From positions 62,001 to 126,000 of the forward strand of contig WOGZ01000032.1 in assembly GCA_009733775.1 (NCBI GenBank): DNA of 64,000 nt, written 5' to 3'. Shown piece after piece: positions 43,401-54,937 of this stretch. The position numbers and the translations under genes were made by a program. This stretch comes from Alectoria sarmentosa (taxonomy: Eukaryota > Ascomycota > Lecanoromycetes > Lecanorales > Parmeliaceae). Numbering within the stretch: the stretch's first letter is position 1; each line of letters opens with the position of its first letter. The notes below the pieces were generated by a model. The model had not been told where the DNA came from. It saw only the letters and a list, made by a program, of their open reading frames with translations, and did no database searches.

Positions 43401-43922
43401 CCCCAGCTTTTCCTGGACCTCTCGATCTTCTTCAACCTCGCGGAAGCTGTCCTTGCGTCCTCTCACGTTTGGTCCAGAAAATCGGCACTTGCCTGCAATT
43501 GTCGCAAGTGCCTCGTCTACCTGTTCGAGAGTGACCTGGTTTGCCAGCCGTTGGGGAAATTCTGCTTGCCGGAGGGCACGTTCAACGCAATCACAGAGAC
43601 TGCCTCGACCTGGTCTCTGCCACTGATCTAGCATATCCAATCGGTCTTTTCCAAGGCAAAGACATCTCTTCAGTAACTTTGTGAGCCGTTTGAGCTTGAT
43701 AGCATAGACGCGGTCCGTACGCTTTTCAGGGAAGAGAGCAGACAGTAAAGCGATAGGATCAACGTCAGGTGAATTGATAGAAGCCTGGTGAGCGGTGAAC
43801 CATTGCTTGATAGTTTCGCGATACCTCTGTTGGCGATACGCTATCAGAAGTGGTGGGTCTCGCTTCGACAATTTCTCGAGATCAGAGAGTAGGTTACATA
43901 ATTGGACAAATAGAAGAGGCAT
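40491..43922 (-). CDS. ATP-dependent DNA ligase, ligase IV-like, with disordered C-terminal extension
   Basis: Exons 43922-42748 and 42696-40491 join in phase 2 across a 51-nt intron (GTAGGC, gctaatc, TACAG), giving 1126 residues. The N-terminal ~230 residues are the helical DNA-binding domain (LCNLLSDLEKL, ...). The nucleotidyltransferase domain has motif I as EQKHDGEY with the AMP-accepting Lys at 295, FSKKCKDST, LEGELLVW, motif IV EGLILK (469-474) and motif V WVKLKKD (about 496-502), followed by an OB-fold with DTADFAVVGAGYD. All catalytic motifs are present. The C-terminal ~450 residues are mainly Ser/Lys/Arg-rich and disordered, ending in a folded-looking segment (WHPRVVTLWDWRLLGFES); I see no BRCT domain, so it is a fungal ligase-IV-related paralogue and not canonical Lig4. 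A role in DNA break or nick sealing is expected. Confidence 0.85.
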
Positions 43923-45255
43923 TTTGATGGGAGTAGTGAAGCAAATGTAGCATGGTGTATTTCAACCAAGAAGCAGAAGGAATCAGTGCAGATACAACAA
44001 GCATAAAGCAAATAGCACTTCATTCACACAGAGAAACAAGCAACACACAATTTCCGCACTTCTTGACGCCCGATTCCTAATGTTATTGGCTGATGAAGTG
44101 AATGGTAAAGTCATGAGTGGAGAAGGAGAGAGAGAAAGTAACACAGAGATTCCCGCGCTTTGTTTCCCCACGTCGTCACGTGCAGACTAACCCAAAATAG
44201 ATTGATGGTCTTGGCGATCATTGCAATGTAGAAGTAAGCTTTCATGGTGTCATCCCATGTTAGAAATGCAACATTCGACACCAACCAGTTAGTATATGTG
44301 CAACACTCTTCAGAATGAACTCTGCAACAGCCATAATGCACACGCACACAACTGCCAAGAGGCTAAGATCCTTTAAACCGAAGTAAAAGTCCAGGCCGCT
44401 ATGAATTTGAAAGCTTCCGATTAAGAAGAGTCATCATTGCTCTATTGTCAAACATTTCCCCATTCTTCTTCATAACTTGTGAGAAACGAGTCGCCACTTA
44501 CTGCTACCCTCTGCTCTACTGTTCCGCAAATCCCATTGACGACTAAGACAAACAGGTTGAGTGAGTGAGTGAGTGAATGAAATATACATCTCCTGGGCCT
44601 TATACTTGCATTAGTCACGAAACATGAAATCAGGGATGACGGTCTCATTGTTTTTATATATGAATCCAAAAGTTCCCACTCATGTGCCAATGATTTTAAA
44701 AGCTCACATCAGGTCTTCTTCATACATCGGGATATCTGTCACTTAAAGGCGTCGCCCAACCTCAGTCAAATCCTAATTGTTACGTGCACACAAAAGTCAA
44801 TTTCCGCGTCGATAGGATTTCGAATGGGGATCCCTATATCCTGGACTACGCGCAATGCGTCTCTCTACTTGGGCAAGCTAGCATTGGCAATGGTACAAAA
44901 AGTAATTACGGGTCCGAATGTGCGTATAGCCAGGGATCGTCGTTTGAAGGATGGGGAAATACGGATTTTGGGACTATCTGAGGAGCCTGCCTGTCCATCT
45001 GAACTCAGTTGTCTGCCGTGGAATATAAGGCCATTGGGTTGCTGATTCATTGGATGGTATTTCGTTGCAGGTGGTGGTAGCGGGACCTATCTCTTTATAA
45101 GATGAGTATCCCCTTGCCTCTGCTCGTTTAGGACACGGGAGCAAGAGCTATATGTCGGGATATTGACCGATCTTTTCGAATGGCATCATGCAACGTGCTA
45201 CACTTGGTAATCTGCATCAACTTGATTTTCCACCCCCGCCATAAAATCAAACCAA
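43923..45255. other. Intergenic upstream of the ligase, nothing recognised
   Basis: A (GAGT)n tract lies at about 44558-44577. Short frames show no domains. Confidence 0.45.
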
Positions 45256-45453
45256 ATGGCAACGACAAACGCTTCCCCACCTACCGCATGCCCACAATAT
45301 CCCTTCGCCTACCCCCCGGCCCGGGGCGGCGGGCACGCCAACCTCTCTCATGACGGTATGACCGCCGTGTTAGGCAGCGCACAACGCCGAGTCGAGCCCT
45401 GGCTCGCTCTCGGCTTTGGCAATCGGCATACAGGACCATCGCCATCGTATTAG
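45256..45453 (+). CDS. Possible small ORF, 65 residues
   Basis: An ATG in good fungal context (accaaATGG) opens MATTNASPPTACPQYPFAYP followed by a Gly-rich stretch (ARGGGHANL) to a TAG. There is no signal peptide, domain or intron. It may be chance; it is recorded because the start context is strong and no larger gene overlaps. Confidence 0.2.
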   Translation: MATTNASPPTACPQYPFAYPPARGGGHANLSHDGMTAVLGSAQRRVEPWLALGFGNRHTGPSPSY

Positions 45454-47535
45454 CTAGGTCTGATGCCGATATGACTACGCAGAACTAAGTCTATTCACTG
45501 TAGATAATTACGCGGACAGGCTATTAACTTGGCGAAGGATGTTCGAAGATAAATTGGACTGTTGAGATACAGCTTGGTGGGTAAAGGCTCCGAGAAAACC
45601 TTCAACTCCCACGTCGACTTTGAAGGAGATCAAGTCAACTACATCCCCATTCAATAAGCCTTGGATCGAGTCATGAAGTTACAGGTCAACGTAATAGTCG
45701 GCTTGCTACTCGTTCACGAAAAACACACCTCCAACCCCTCCGCGCACCGAGCCGAACTCCAACAGATGTGGGAGACTGCGATCGAGTCCGCAAAAACAGC
45801 ATGCACGTCACATTCAATGTCCGTACCCCAGACATAGAGGACACCGATCTTCGTCCGATGGATGTATCGCCGATTGGAAAACCCTGGCAGGATTCCACAC
45901 CGTTTCCGTCGACATTGCCCCCCGTGCCCAACCTGGGGAGAATGACATCCCGAGGTCAATTCAGATAAGGCCCGGCGCTTCCTCGAAGAAGTGCGACCTG
46001 ATGACGTCTGGCATATCGCAGAAGAGCTCGAGTCTGACCTGGGGCGTGACCGGTACGCGAACTCGGTGAAGTTCAATCCTCGCCTTCACATTTCTACCAC
46101 AAGGAGTGCCGACGGCGGAGCATCGAGAGCAGGAGGCAATGAGCACGGGCTGGAAAGGGAAGATTTGGAGTGCCGATGACGAAGTATCGAAAGAGGACGC
46201 AAAGGTCAATCCTCGGCTCCGCAATCCCACCACAACGACTGCCAACAACAAACCATCAGAGAACCCAGCAAATTCCAATCATGGTCCTCACAACACCACC
46301 ACAACGCGTGCCGCTGGCGAAGCAGCATCAACAGGAGAGGCAAAGAACCATGGCTGGAAAGGGACAAATACCTGCTGCGTGCAATAGCGATAGCAAGGTC
46401 CAGGTCTGTGGTTAAAGGACCAAGAGATGTGTGAAAAAAGTCAATCGGTACTAGTACAAGGACTGCGATTGGAAGATGAGTTGACTTTCAAAACTCAAGC
46501 CTGATTGAATATTCGGTCACTAAGCGAATCTCGAAATAAATCAACTCGCTATATCCCCACAATGACAGTGGCTGCCACGGAACTTCTCATGATGAAACTG
46601 TAGTGCTTGACGCTCCAATCCCCCAACCCAATTGCCGCAATATTAGCGGTGGAATGCCCCTAAAGTCCCTACACAACAAGGACCAACGCTAGATACTTGA
46701 AACCACTGTTTACAACGCGAGGCACTCATGATGCTGTGAATTGATTCAATTGTAATCCATTATCAGCAAGCACGTGAGCAGATACTCCAAGCCCTCCAGA
46801 TCTGACAACTCCATGCCTTTGCCATTCAGACAAGCCAAGCCAGAACACCCCCGCCCAAATCATGCCAGCCCCCGTGTCTCATTTAGTCGTTCTATGCTTG
46901 AAGAACATTGTAACCCGAGTTTGCCAATATCAAAACAGATGGAGCACAAAATTAAAACTCAACATAGAGAGCAGATTCGCTATTCAGGTCCAACCAAGCA
47001 GTGAGTGGTTACTCAAAGCCGCTTGCAAGGCGTACAATGTCCACCACGTGTGAGCGTTCCAGCACCGTATAAAGCAAGAGAGCTTGACCGGTGGACATGC
47101 ACCGAAGTCAGTCAACACCGAAAGCTCTGCTAGCGATTGTGCACAGCGCTTTAAAAGTTCGCCCATGCATTGTACTAGGCATTTTCTGAGCTCGAATTCG
47201 TAGACATACACCGAAGTCAGTCGATACGAAGAGCACACAGCGAAAATACAAGTAATGGAAGTGGAAGCGTTATGAACATTGATGAAGCAATGAAGTTGAA
47301 TGGATAGGTGCTGTAACGCAAGGTAAGATGATGTCCTGTGGCGACTCCAGGAGACGCTGCCGCTACCAACTGGGGCAGCGTCGATGTGATCGATGTCGAG
47401 CATGTGAGGACGTCAAAGGTGTTTCTGAATTGGTGTAGCAGCAGAGCAATGATGATGATGGTAATGTCGAAAAGCAAATATCCAGCGAGCAAGATGAGAC
47501 CGAGTAAGAGAAGCGTGCTTGATTTCGCACTAGTC
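45454..47535. other. Intergenic with a degraded coding-like stretch
   Basis: At 45674-46390 on the plus strand successive pieces in different frames look protein-like: an ATG-started piece (MKLQVNVIVGLLLVHEKHTS), then FNVRTPDIEDTDLRPMDV, GFHTVSVDIAPRAQPGENDI and RRFLEEVRPDDVWHIAEELE. No splice model joins them. A 15-bp word (CACCGAAGTCAGTC and neighbours) repeats at about 47099 and 47208. The right end contains the 3' region of the KEN-box gene. Confidence 0.4.
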
Positions 47536-48822
47536 TCAAGCCAGCAGCGACTGAGGATTGGCACCATCAGTCTCGAATTCCTGAGCATCAGCATCATCGT
47601 CGCCCTTCGCGCTCTCGCTCTCCCAGATCTGGATTTCGATGGCATCTTTCGAAACCTCTTTTCCAATACCCAAGTCAGCGTCAGGGGCAGTCGTAGTAGT
47701 CTTAGCTGCAAAACGAGCTATGACATCTTCCCATCCAGCTTGAGCTTCAGTCACGGCAACGGCGCGAGAATGAGGTGGTGAGGACAGCCCCTGAGTATTG
47801 ATAGGAGTCAACAGCTTATCCATGATCTGCTCAGACGAGTCCTCAACAGCGACGATGATGCAAGAGGATGCATCGCAGCCCTCGGCGTAAAACTCTTTGG
47901 CCTCCAGGTCTCCGAGAGGTTCGCGAGTCTCATCGGTCATCATGTCCCTCCTAGTAGCGGTGACTTGTGTAGGTGAGGCCACGGCAGCAGGACTATCAAT
48001 GGGTGGAATATTTTCTTTGTTGTCTTTGTCACCTTTCGACGAGCTGCACTCGTCATCAGAGATATCGAGAGTGCAAGTGGAGTGCTCCATCAGATTAGCC
48101 ATCTCATCATCTGGAGTGTCTTCATGGATATCGAACTGCCATCCATTTCGATTTGTGGACTTGGACTTGAATTTAGGGACAGTGCCGGCGAGAGCGGCGT
48201 CAATAGAGAATGGCAGTCCATTAGCGGACTCGCCAGCAGAGGGAGATGGAGCATCGACACGAGTGAAAGGGCTGGTGGTCATGCGACGACGAGACAGTAT
48301 TCCGACGCGCTTGTGTTTTGGGGAGCGGCCGGCAGGAGCAGGGGCTGAAGATGGCTCGGCACGTCGCTTGATCCCAGCAGCAGGTGTAACATTATCTTCT
48401 GCCTTTCGCTTCAGGCCCGCTGCTTGGGCACGCTGAACATATTGGGCGGGCTGAGGCGGTGCGGGAGCAAAAAGTGGGGTCTCGTTGGACTTGGTCATGT
48501 CGAAGTCGAAGGTTCGACCTTTCTTGGAGGGCGTTGAGAACATGAGAGGATCGATGTTCTCCGAGTCGACGTCGTCAAACTCGGCGGGAGCATGACGCTT
48601 GAGGGCAGACGCAGTGGTGCTAGCAAGAGCTATTTGGTATGTCAATATTCAACGTCCTTGGGCCTTGATCGAGTGTATTACTTCCAAAACGAAAGATGTG
48701 AAAGAGTCGATCGACCTACCATTCTGCTTGTTCTTCATGTTGGTCATATTCCTCAGTCTAGTTCCACCCAGGGAAGCAAATGGCAGACGGCCAGGCGAAG
48801 CCATGGTTGCAACAGTAGTCAT
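47536..48822 (-). CDS. Conserved fungal nuclear-type protein with KEN box
   Basis: Exons 48822-48720 and 48629-47536 join in phase 1 across a 90-nt intron (GTAGGT ... AAATAG), giving 398 residues. The ATG at 48822 (MTTVATMASPGRLPFASLGG) has a second good ATG six codons later. The protein is low-complexity and probably disordered, with short conserved islands: ALKRHAPAEFDDVDSENIDP, MFSTPSKKGRTFDFDM, several basic clusters (LKRKAED, IKRRAEP, PKHKRVGILSRRR) suited to nuclear import, DNKENIPP and GWEDVIARFAAK. The KEN tripeptide followed by Pro is the classic APC/C degron context. Ser-Pro/Thr-Pro sites are frequent, typical of CDK targets. A cell-cycle or chromatin role is inferred, not shown. 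A long upstream region suggests a long 5' UTR. Confidence 0.8.
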
Positions 48823-50854
48823 GTTGCGCTGTTGTTTGAAGAACCGGATGTTGTTATGTTGGGCTTCAGGAATGTACCAGGCAAGTGCCAAGTTATCTCT
48901 GATACAGTACTGCCTCGACGTTTGTCAAGGATTAGGGATACGGAGGGTGATGTTGATGAGGAGGAGTTCGAAGTATGTTGATGGTGGATGGAGGAGTGTA
49001 TGGAAGAAGGAAATGTGAACAAGGTTGGTTGTAAGCTGAGGAGAGGGTAAGGAGTTGAAAAGGCTGCGGATGCTCTCGGCTTTTAGGTAGCAATGGTACA
49101 ATGGTACGATCGCGCCTTGACACGAAGCCAACGTGTGCGGGGCAATGCTGTCGAGCGTGGCCGAGATAGGCAGGGATCCAAGTGAAAGAAGCAAAGCTAA
49201 GCACGCCTCGCTGCAGCGCGTTGAAGCGTGTTCTCACCACGACGGAACTTTGATAGAGAGTGGGTGTTGGGTGATGAGCTTGGATTGTTTGGATTGGCAA
49301 TGGAAGAATGGTTTGATGCCTTAGAATAGAGGCAAGCAGGATGCCTGAGGATGCCTGAGGATGCAGTCTGAAGAGAATTGCAAAGGGTTTCGAATGTGCT
49401 CTGTGCTTTGCAATTGCTACGGATGGAGAGGAAAGGGGGCCAGCAGAGGGTGAGGGGGTTTCTGACTTGTGAGAGTACGCGCCAGACTAGTGGCAAATCA
49501 TAAGAATGCGCGTTTGGGCTGATGCCAAGACTTGAAGCACGACCTCTTCCCACTGGTCCCTTCTTCTCCTTATCCACCAACACTTTCCCTCTCCTTTCTG
49601 ACTATCGACCTATCAAAGCTCCTACTTGCCACACTGCCCAAGCTGCCCATCGTCATTGAACACTCATGTTTGACAACAACAACGAATCATAGTGGAAGCT
49701 GACTATTCTCCATCCGTGTCTGATTCACTGTCGCTGTTTCAATTTTCTGCCTTTCTTCTCTTGTCATGCCAAACCAGACTGTGCTTTGGAGGGAAAGATC
49801 AGCGGTTGCCATGCACTCTCCAAACATTGAGGTCGCTGCAGGGTGCTGCGCGATCCTTTTGGCCAGTCACTTCGTGGCTTTCTACACGTCTTCAGGGCTT
49901 CAGAAGCCGGCGTAACGCAAGAAGCTTCCCCTAGCATTTTGAAGTAGACTGTCCAAGGGCGTGGGTGTGAGGAGTGGGATGCCTAGAAGATGCTGGATTT
50001 CTAGCCCGTCATCCCAAGCGCATCTACCATTTCAGGGGCTCCATCCTGGCGTTTGTGCATGTCTTGAGAGCTAAAGCCTTCGTATTGACATCAGTTCCTA
50101 GGGTCGACGCCAGAGCTTGACGCAGCTATTGCCGTTGAACAGAAGTACCCTGGGCCTAACTCCAAACCTTGAGGCCTGTGTCCGACCAAGTTTTCGGGCT
50201 AACACCCCCAAAGATCTTGAGCTACGCTGGATTCACCCCTGAGACTTTCCGCTGTTCTGACAATTGAGAAGTTTGACTTAGTTTTTCAAACCCTCGGCTT
50301 CGTTGTATGAGCAATCCCAAAAGGACGCGAAACCCTACCGGAAGTATCGGTATCATGAATCATGCCCAAGGGGAAGCATTCATAATCGCCACTTTTCGGC
50401 GCCGCAACTTGTTTCTGCTCGAGGGCTACGCCTCTATATGGACTGTCCGCGACCATGCTGCCTGGACCGCAGCTACTTCTTGTATTGCATCATGGCGAGG
50501 TATTCACGCAAAATACGAGGCTGAATTGCTTTGGCGCCAGCCTCTTCGTCAGCCCCAGATTCAACGTCTGTCCTCTCCGCTCGTGACTTGGATAAATGAC
50601 TCTATATCTCTATCATCGGTGTCTTGCTGGCCTATGAATTCCTTTCTTCCGGAATGGAACATGGCTGATGTGCCTGCTGTCTTTCCTTGTGTGTCATCTG
50701 ACTGTGCTCCAAATGTCTTGTTCTTTGTTGTCTGATTGCATATATGTTTCCATAGATTTCCACCGTCCATGGAAGCTACGCATTGATTCCCTTATAAAGA
50801 CCACCGATCTACAAGCATTTCATTCTCCAAACATATTCTACCACTTGCCAGCTC
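48823..50854. other. Divergent intergenic region
   Basis: This stretch separates two divergent genes. A tandem 10-bp repeat (AGGATGCCTG) occurs at 49338-49364. An ATG-started plus frame at 50307-50735 (142 codons) has no domain and is not called. Confidence 0.4.
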
Positions 50855-51544
50855 ATGGATACTACAACCAGCGCTTCCAACACAGACAAGTGGCGACCGT
50901 CGTGGGAGCGACAACCCAAAATCAACGATCTGCTCAGACCTTACAGCACAGCGGCCGTCGTTTACTATGGCAGAAGACCTCGGCCCGAACTCTGGGACAT
51001 CTGCAATGGATGTATCCTCTGGCTGCCTCCAAAACAAGACGTCGGTGAGGTTCCAGATCCCAGGTTATCCAGCCGGCACCCAGACTTCTTCGATCATCCA
51101 GTTCTCGTCCTCAAAGTCGAAATCACCGGCCCCCAAGACGCCATAGTCGACTTTGCCAAAATGACCTCACTGGGCAACAGCTCTCTGGGACGCATCCATT
51201 CCTCTTACTTGGACCGATACCTACCCGTGTTCCCAGCGAGCCCCCATCCAACCAGCGGCTTATTGCTCCATCTCGAGAACGAGACGCCGAAACGGGGTAT
51301 GGTAAACAACTCCTACGTTTCCATCCATGAAAGGGCATTCAGTCTAGACTACAGAGCGCTTCGGTGTTACGCAGCCGGTCAGAAAGCCGATGGCTATCGG
51401 CATCGTCTCAAGAAGGAGTCGTTTGACCAGGTGGTGAGGGAATTAGGCTACAGCTCGAGCCCGTGGATTGAGACGGGGGACTTGTGGGAAGAATTCATTC
51501 GGAAGCATGTTCCAGACGGTGCGGAAGCGGCGTTTGATACATAA
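50855..51544 (+). CDS. Conserved fungal hypothetical protein, 229 residues
   Basis: This is a single-exon gene from the ATG at 50855 (MDTTTSASNTDKWRPSWERQ). After a hydrophilic start comes INDLLRPYSTAAVVYYGRRP, then ELWDICNGCILWLPPKQD, a His/Asp-rich RHPDFFDHPVLVLKVEITG and MTSLGNSSLGRIHSSYLDRY. The last third contains VNNSYVSIHERAFSL, a basic stretch and VRELGYSSS ... IETGDLWEEF. The alternation of short beta strands with WLPP and HPVLVL suggests a small barrel reminiscent of PemK/SH3-like folds seen in fungal proteins of unknown role; this is only structural inference. There is no signal peptide. It is likely cytoplasmic or nuclear and I cannot assign a function. Confidence 0.75.
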   Translation: MDTTTSASNTDKWRPSWERQPKINDLLRPYSTAAVVYYGRRPRPELWDICNGCILWLPPKQDVGEVPDPRLSSRHPDFFDHPVLVLKVEITGPQDAIVDFAKMTSLGNSSLGRIHSSYLDRYLPVFPASPHPTSGLLLHLENETPKRGMVNNSYVSIHERAFSLDYRALRCYAAGQKADGYRHRLKKESFDQVVRELGYSSSPWIETGDLWEEFIRKHVPDGAEAAFDT

Positions 51545-52136
51545 TAGTAGCGACGGATGAGGGGCTTTTGATCAGATATGTGGGCGCAGATGCTTTGAAT
51601 TGTCTGTCATTCTCATCATCTCTTTGAGGGGTTGGAGTTTTCGATACGCGAGATAGGTAGATAGCCAAAAATTAGCTTGCAGTTTCAGGCCTTGATCTTT
51701 TTCATTGTGCACAATCACTGGTATCAAGCCAAACATTTCGCCTTGATCTATTTTAAAATCAGGCCAGACGATGGTCCTAAGAGACGAGAAACCTCCTCTT
51801 TTGGCTTTGATTCGACCAACAAGTCAAGGATTTCTCTTGGTATTACTTATCACGCTGATAACGCGAAGTGTGGAAGAAAAATTCCAATCGATTCAATAAA
51901 GGTACCGTTTCGCGATCAACATAATGAACGACAAAGCCAAATGCCAAAACACCGACAGCTATATACACCGCAGGCCAAAAGTGCAGCGACCGCATCATCC
52001 ATCAATCATCGTCCTTCACTGGAAGGGGTCGGACTTCAGGAACTCCCTTTGCAAGTAAATCTTTCCCACTCGAGCTCGGCAGGCCCGCTGCTCGAGCAGA
52101 ACATATCGACCAACTCCCACCAACTCACGCATGAAT
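51545..52136. other. Convergent 3' region
   Basis: This stretch lies between convergent genes. A long plus-strand open frame (51677-52201) has no ATG at its start and runs into the end of the next gene in antisense; it is not called. Confidence 0.45.
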
Positions 52137-54937
52137 TCACAAAAACAACACGACAAACGCTGCAACAGCCAAGCCTCCAAAGCCAGCAGGGGCCAAATTA
52201 GCCGCACCACCGATGAATGGCTGCGCCTTCGCCGTGGTGATTGGAAAGCCGGAGCTCGCCGCAACACCAGTACCGGCCATGGTGCCGTTCAGGTATGCCG
52301 TCGACGTGCTCGTAGCGGTCATTGTAGATGTGGAGCTCAGGGTCGTCGTGGTGTTGCCCGTAGGCGCGACGGCAGGGAGGCCATTGACGGGGTTGACATC
52401 CACAAGACTGCTCGAGGGGCTGGCGGCGGGCACAGCGCTGAAGAGGACGCTGGGGATGACGGCTGTGGACAGAGAGGTGGATGAAGCGCTGTCGGCGACG
52501 GTGCTGATGACGGTGTCTTGGACTGTGGTGTAAGCGATTGATGTGGCCGGTGTGACCATTGTGACCGTAGAGACGACGCTGGGGATGACAGTAGTAGCGA
52601 GGTAGGTTGAAGAGGCGCTGTCAACCATGGTGCTGATGCTTGTGCTGTAGATTGTGCTGTAGATCGTTGAGGCGATGGTTGTGGTCGGGGCAGCGACAGG
52701 GGCGACGACGACGGAGGACACAATGCTCGGGATCATCGAGGTAATCAAGTACGTGGAAGAAGCACTGTCAGTCATTGTGTTGATGACGGAGCTGTAGATC
52801 GTGCTGTAGCTTGTCAAGGACGTGGTTGAGGTTGGGGCTGGGGCAGCGACAGAGGCGACGACGACGGAGGACACAATGCTCGGGATCATCGAGGTAATCA
52901 AGTACGTGGAAGAAGCACTGTCAGTCATTGTGTTGATGACGGAGCTGTAGATCGTGCTGTAGCTTGTCAAGGACGTGGTTGAGGTTGGGGCTGGGGCAGC
53001 GACAGGACCAACAACGGTGGAAGCCACAACTGTGGGAACGACGGTAGATGAGACGTAGACGGATGACTCGCCGTCGGTCACAGTCTTGACGCCTGTACTG
53101 TAGAGAGTCATGTACGTGGTAGAGGTGGTGGTCTTTGCGGGATAAGCCCAGACAACGCTCGTCATAACGGTAGAAGAGGTTATCGTGGACGAGGCACTGA
53201 CCATAGTGCTAACAATCGTATTTTGCACGATTGAAGAGACTGGTGGAGTGAAGCCAGGGACGGCAGTGCTACCAGTGCAAGCATGGGCTGCGGTATAAGC
53301 ATTGTACGCGTTCGCGGCGATGCTAGGTGGCATGGCGGTCGCTGGGTTTTGGACCACGCTAGATGAAGAAGAGCTGGTCATTTGAGGTGCCACACATTTC
53401 GTGCAGATAGTGCTAGTGCTGGTGCTCAAGATTGTTGAGACGCTCGTTGTCTTCATAACGGCAGTGGTACCGTTCGCAATCTTGGTGCTGGTCACAGGGC
53501 AGCTGGTCAGAGTAGTGTAGACGATCTCGGTGGTGTATGCGGCAACAGTAGATATGGGAGCTGCGGTCGAGTTGGTCATCGCTGGAGATGCAGTCGAACT
53601 TGTCATCTGTGGCGCTACACACTTGGTACAAAGGGTACTAGTGCTAGTTGAAAAGATAGTTGAAAGGCTGGTGGCATTCATGACGGAGGTAGTGCCATTG
53701 GCAATCTTGGTGGTAGCGACCGGGCAACTCGTCACAGTGGTATAGACAACCTCGCTGATAAAACTGGCCACAGTAGATTTCGCAGTGACAGAGCTGCTCA
53801 TGATGGAACTGGATTGTGTGCTGGCGGACACAGCCATGACAGATGATGAGGGAGTGACAACCATAGTCGTAGCTGGTTTGGTCGATGTAACGAGGACCTT
53901 CGATGTAATGGGCGTGCTGCGAGCGGGGCAGTTGAGAACGCTGGAAGCGCACGCCGTGATGACAACTTCGCTGGTACTCAAGACGGTCATCTCCGGGATG
54001 ACAGTCGTTGCAGGTTTCATGCTGGAAGACACCATGGTAGACGAAGCCATGGAGCTGGCATTGATGGTGTTATTGATGGCTTTGATGCTCTTATAGCTTC
54101 CACTCCTGTCGGTGTACTCGTACTGCATAGCTGGATTGGCGTTCGTGATATTCACGCTCTTGATGTAAGAGGTGTAATTCTGGGTTGGCGGCAGCGGTGT
54201 CGCTCCACCGGCCCACTGTACTGTATCGACGCCTTGTTTGCTGGCATCGCCACCATCCCAAAGACCAAGACTGACTTTCATTGGGGTCTGCGGGAACTCG
54301 TTACCAGCTTGAGCTGCGTTGAGGGTGCGTACAATTTTGCCATCGATAGACCAGACAATCTCGGTGGGAGACCAGTCAATCGCGTAGTTATGGAATCCAG
54401 TCTGGGGCGATGCAACGCTGACGTATTCGGAGACACCATAGTTCAAGACACCTTTGCCAAAGTAATTAGTTTGGGCTTGAGCAGTGTTGGTACCAGTAAA
54501 CTCCCAATCGATCTCGTCCATGTCATCGGAGAGCAGAACCATGCTGCTGACTATGCCTTTACCTGGAGCAACCTGGGCGACATACTCAATATGTCCGAAA
54601 AAGAAGAAGAAGTTAGAATAGATGGTTGGAGAATCACCCTGTTTCCCGAAGTTGAACACGGCGCCCATGGTAGAGTTGAAGGTTGTATATTCGTAGAGAG
54701 CGCTGGTCCAGTCGCTGGGAAGAGCCTTTTGCTTCGTGAAATCCATGAAGTAAGAGCTCGTCGAGAGACCCAATCCGTTGGGGCAGGTGACTATAAGAAC
54801 CGTTAGTTTTGCCCTTACAGCACGACAAAAGACCGCATACCATTCAAAGGATTACAGACTGTGCTCAATTGTGCAAATGATGACGGTAATGCAGCGAGAG
54901 CAGCAACGGCCACAAGGGATTTTTTGTTGAAAAGCAT
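52137..54937 (-). CDS. Crh-type GH16 chitin-glucan transglycosylase, GPI-anchored
   Basis: Exons 54937-54841 and 54790-52137 join in phase 1 across a 50-nt intron (GTATGC ... TTATAG), giving 916 residues. A signal peptide (MLFNKKSLVAVAALAALPSS) precedes the GH16 domain (about residues 25-250). The catalytic signature DEIDWE is at 124-129, with Glu125 the expected nucleophile and Glu129 the acid/base. Other family landmarks are YSNFFFFFGHIEYVAQV, NYAIDWSPTEIVWSIDGK and VSLGLWDGG. Crh enzymes cross-link chitin to beta-glucan in the cell wall. The remaining ~600 residues are a Ser/Thr stalk, unusually long for the family, with two CP/CTKC-containing repeats (about 58 residues each) and a near-exact duplicated 51-residue unit. 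It ends with a hydrophobic GPI signal (APAGFGGLAVAAFVVLFL). Confidence 0.93.
52691..52996. repeat. Near-exact tandem duplication, two 153-bp units
   Basis: Units 52691-52843 and 52844-52996 differ at about one base. They lie in the stalk of the Crh gene and keep frame (51 codons each, containing SYSTIYSSVINTMTDSASST). Further diverged copies follow on both sides. Confidence 0.85.

Noticed and set aside
47897..48436. Plus-strand open frame (179 codons)
   Set aside because: Antisense to the KEN-box gene; no domain.
51677..52201. Plus-strand open frame (174 codons)
   Set aside because: The frame does not begin with ATG and its end lies antisense to the Crh gene terminus; Gln/Ser-rich with no domain.
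54234..54806. Plus-strand open frame (190 codons)
   Set aside because: Antisense to the GH16 catalytic domain of the Crh gene.
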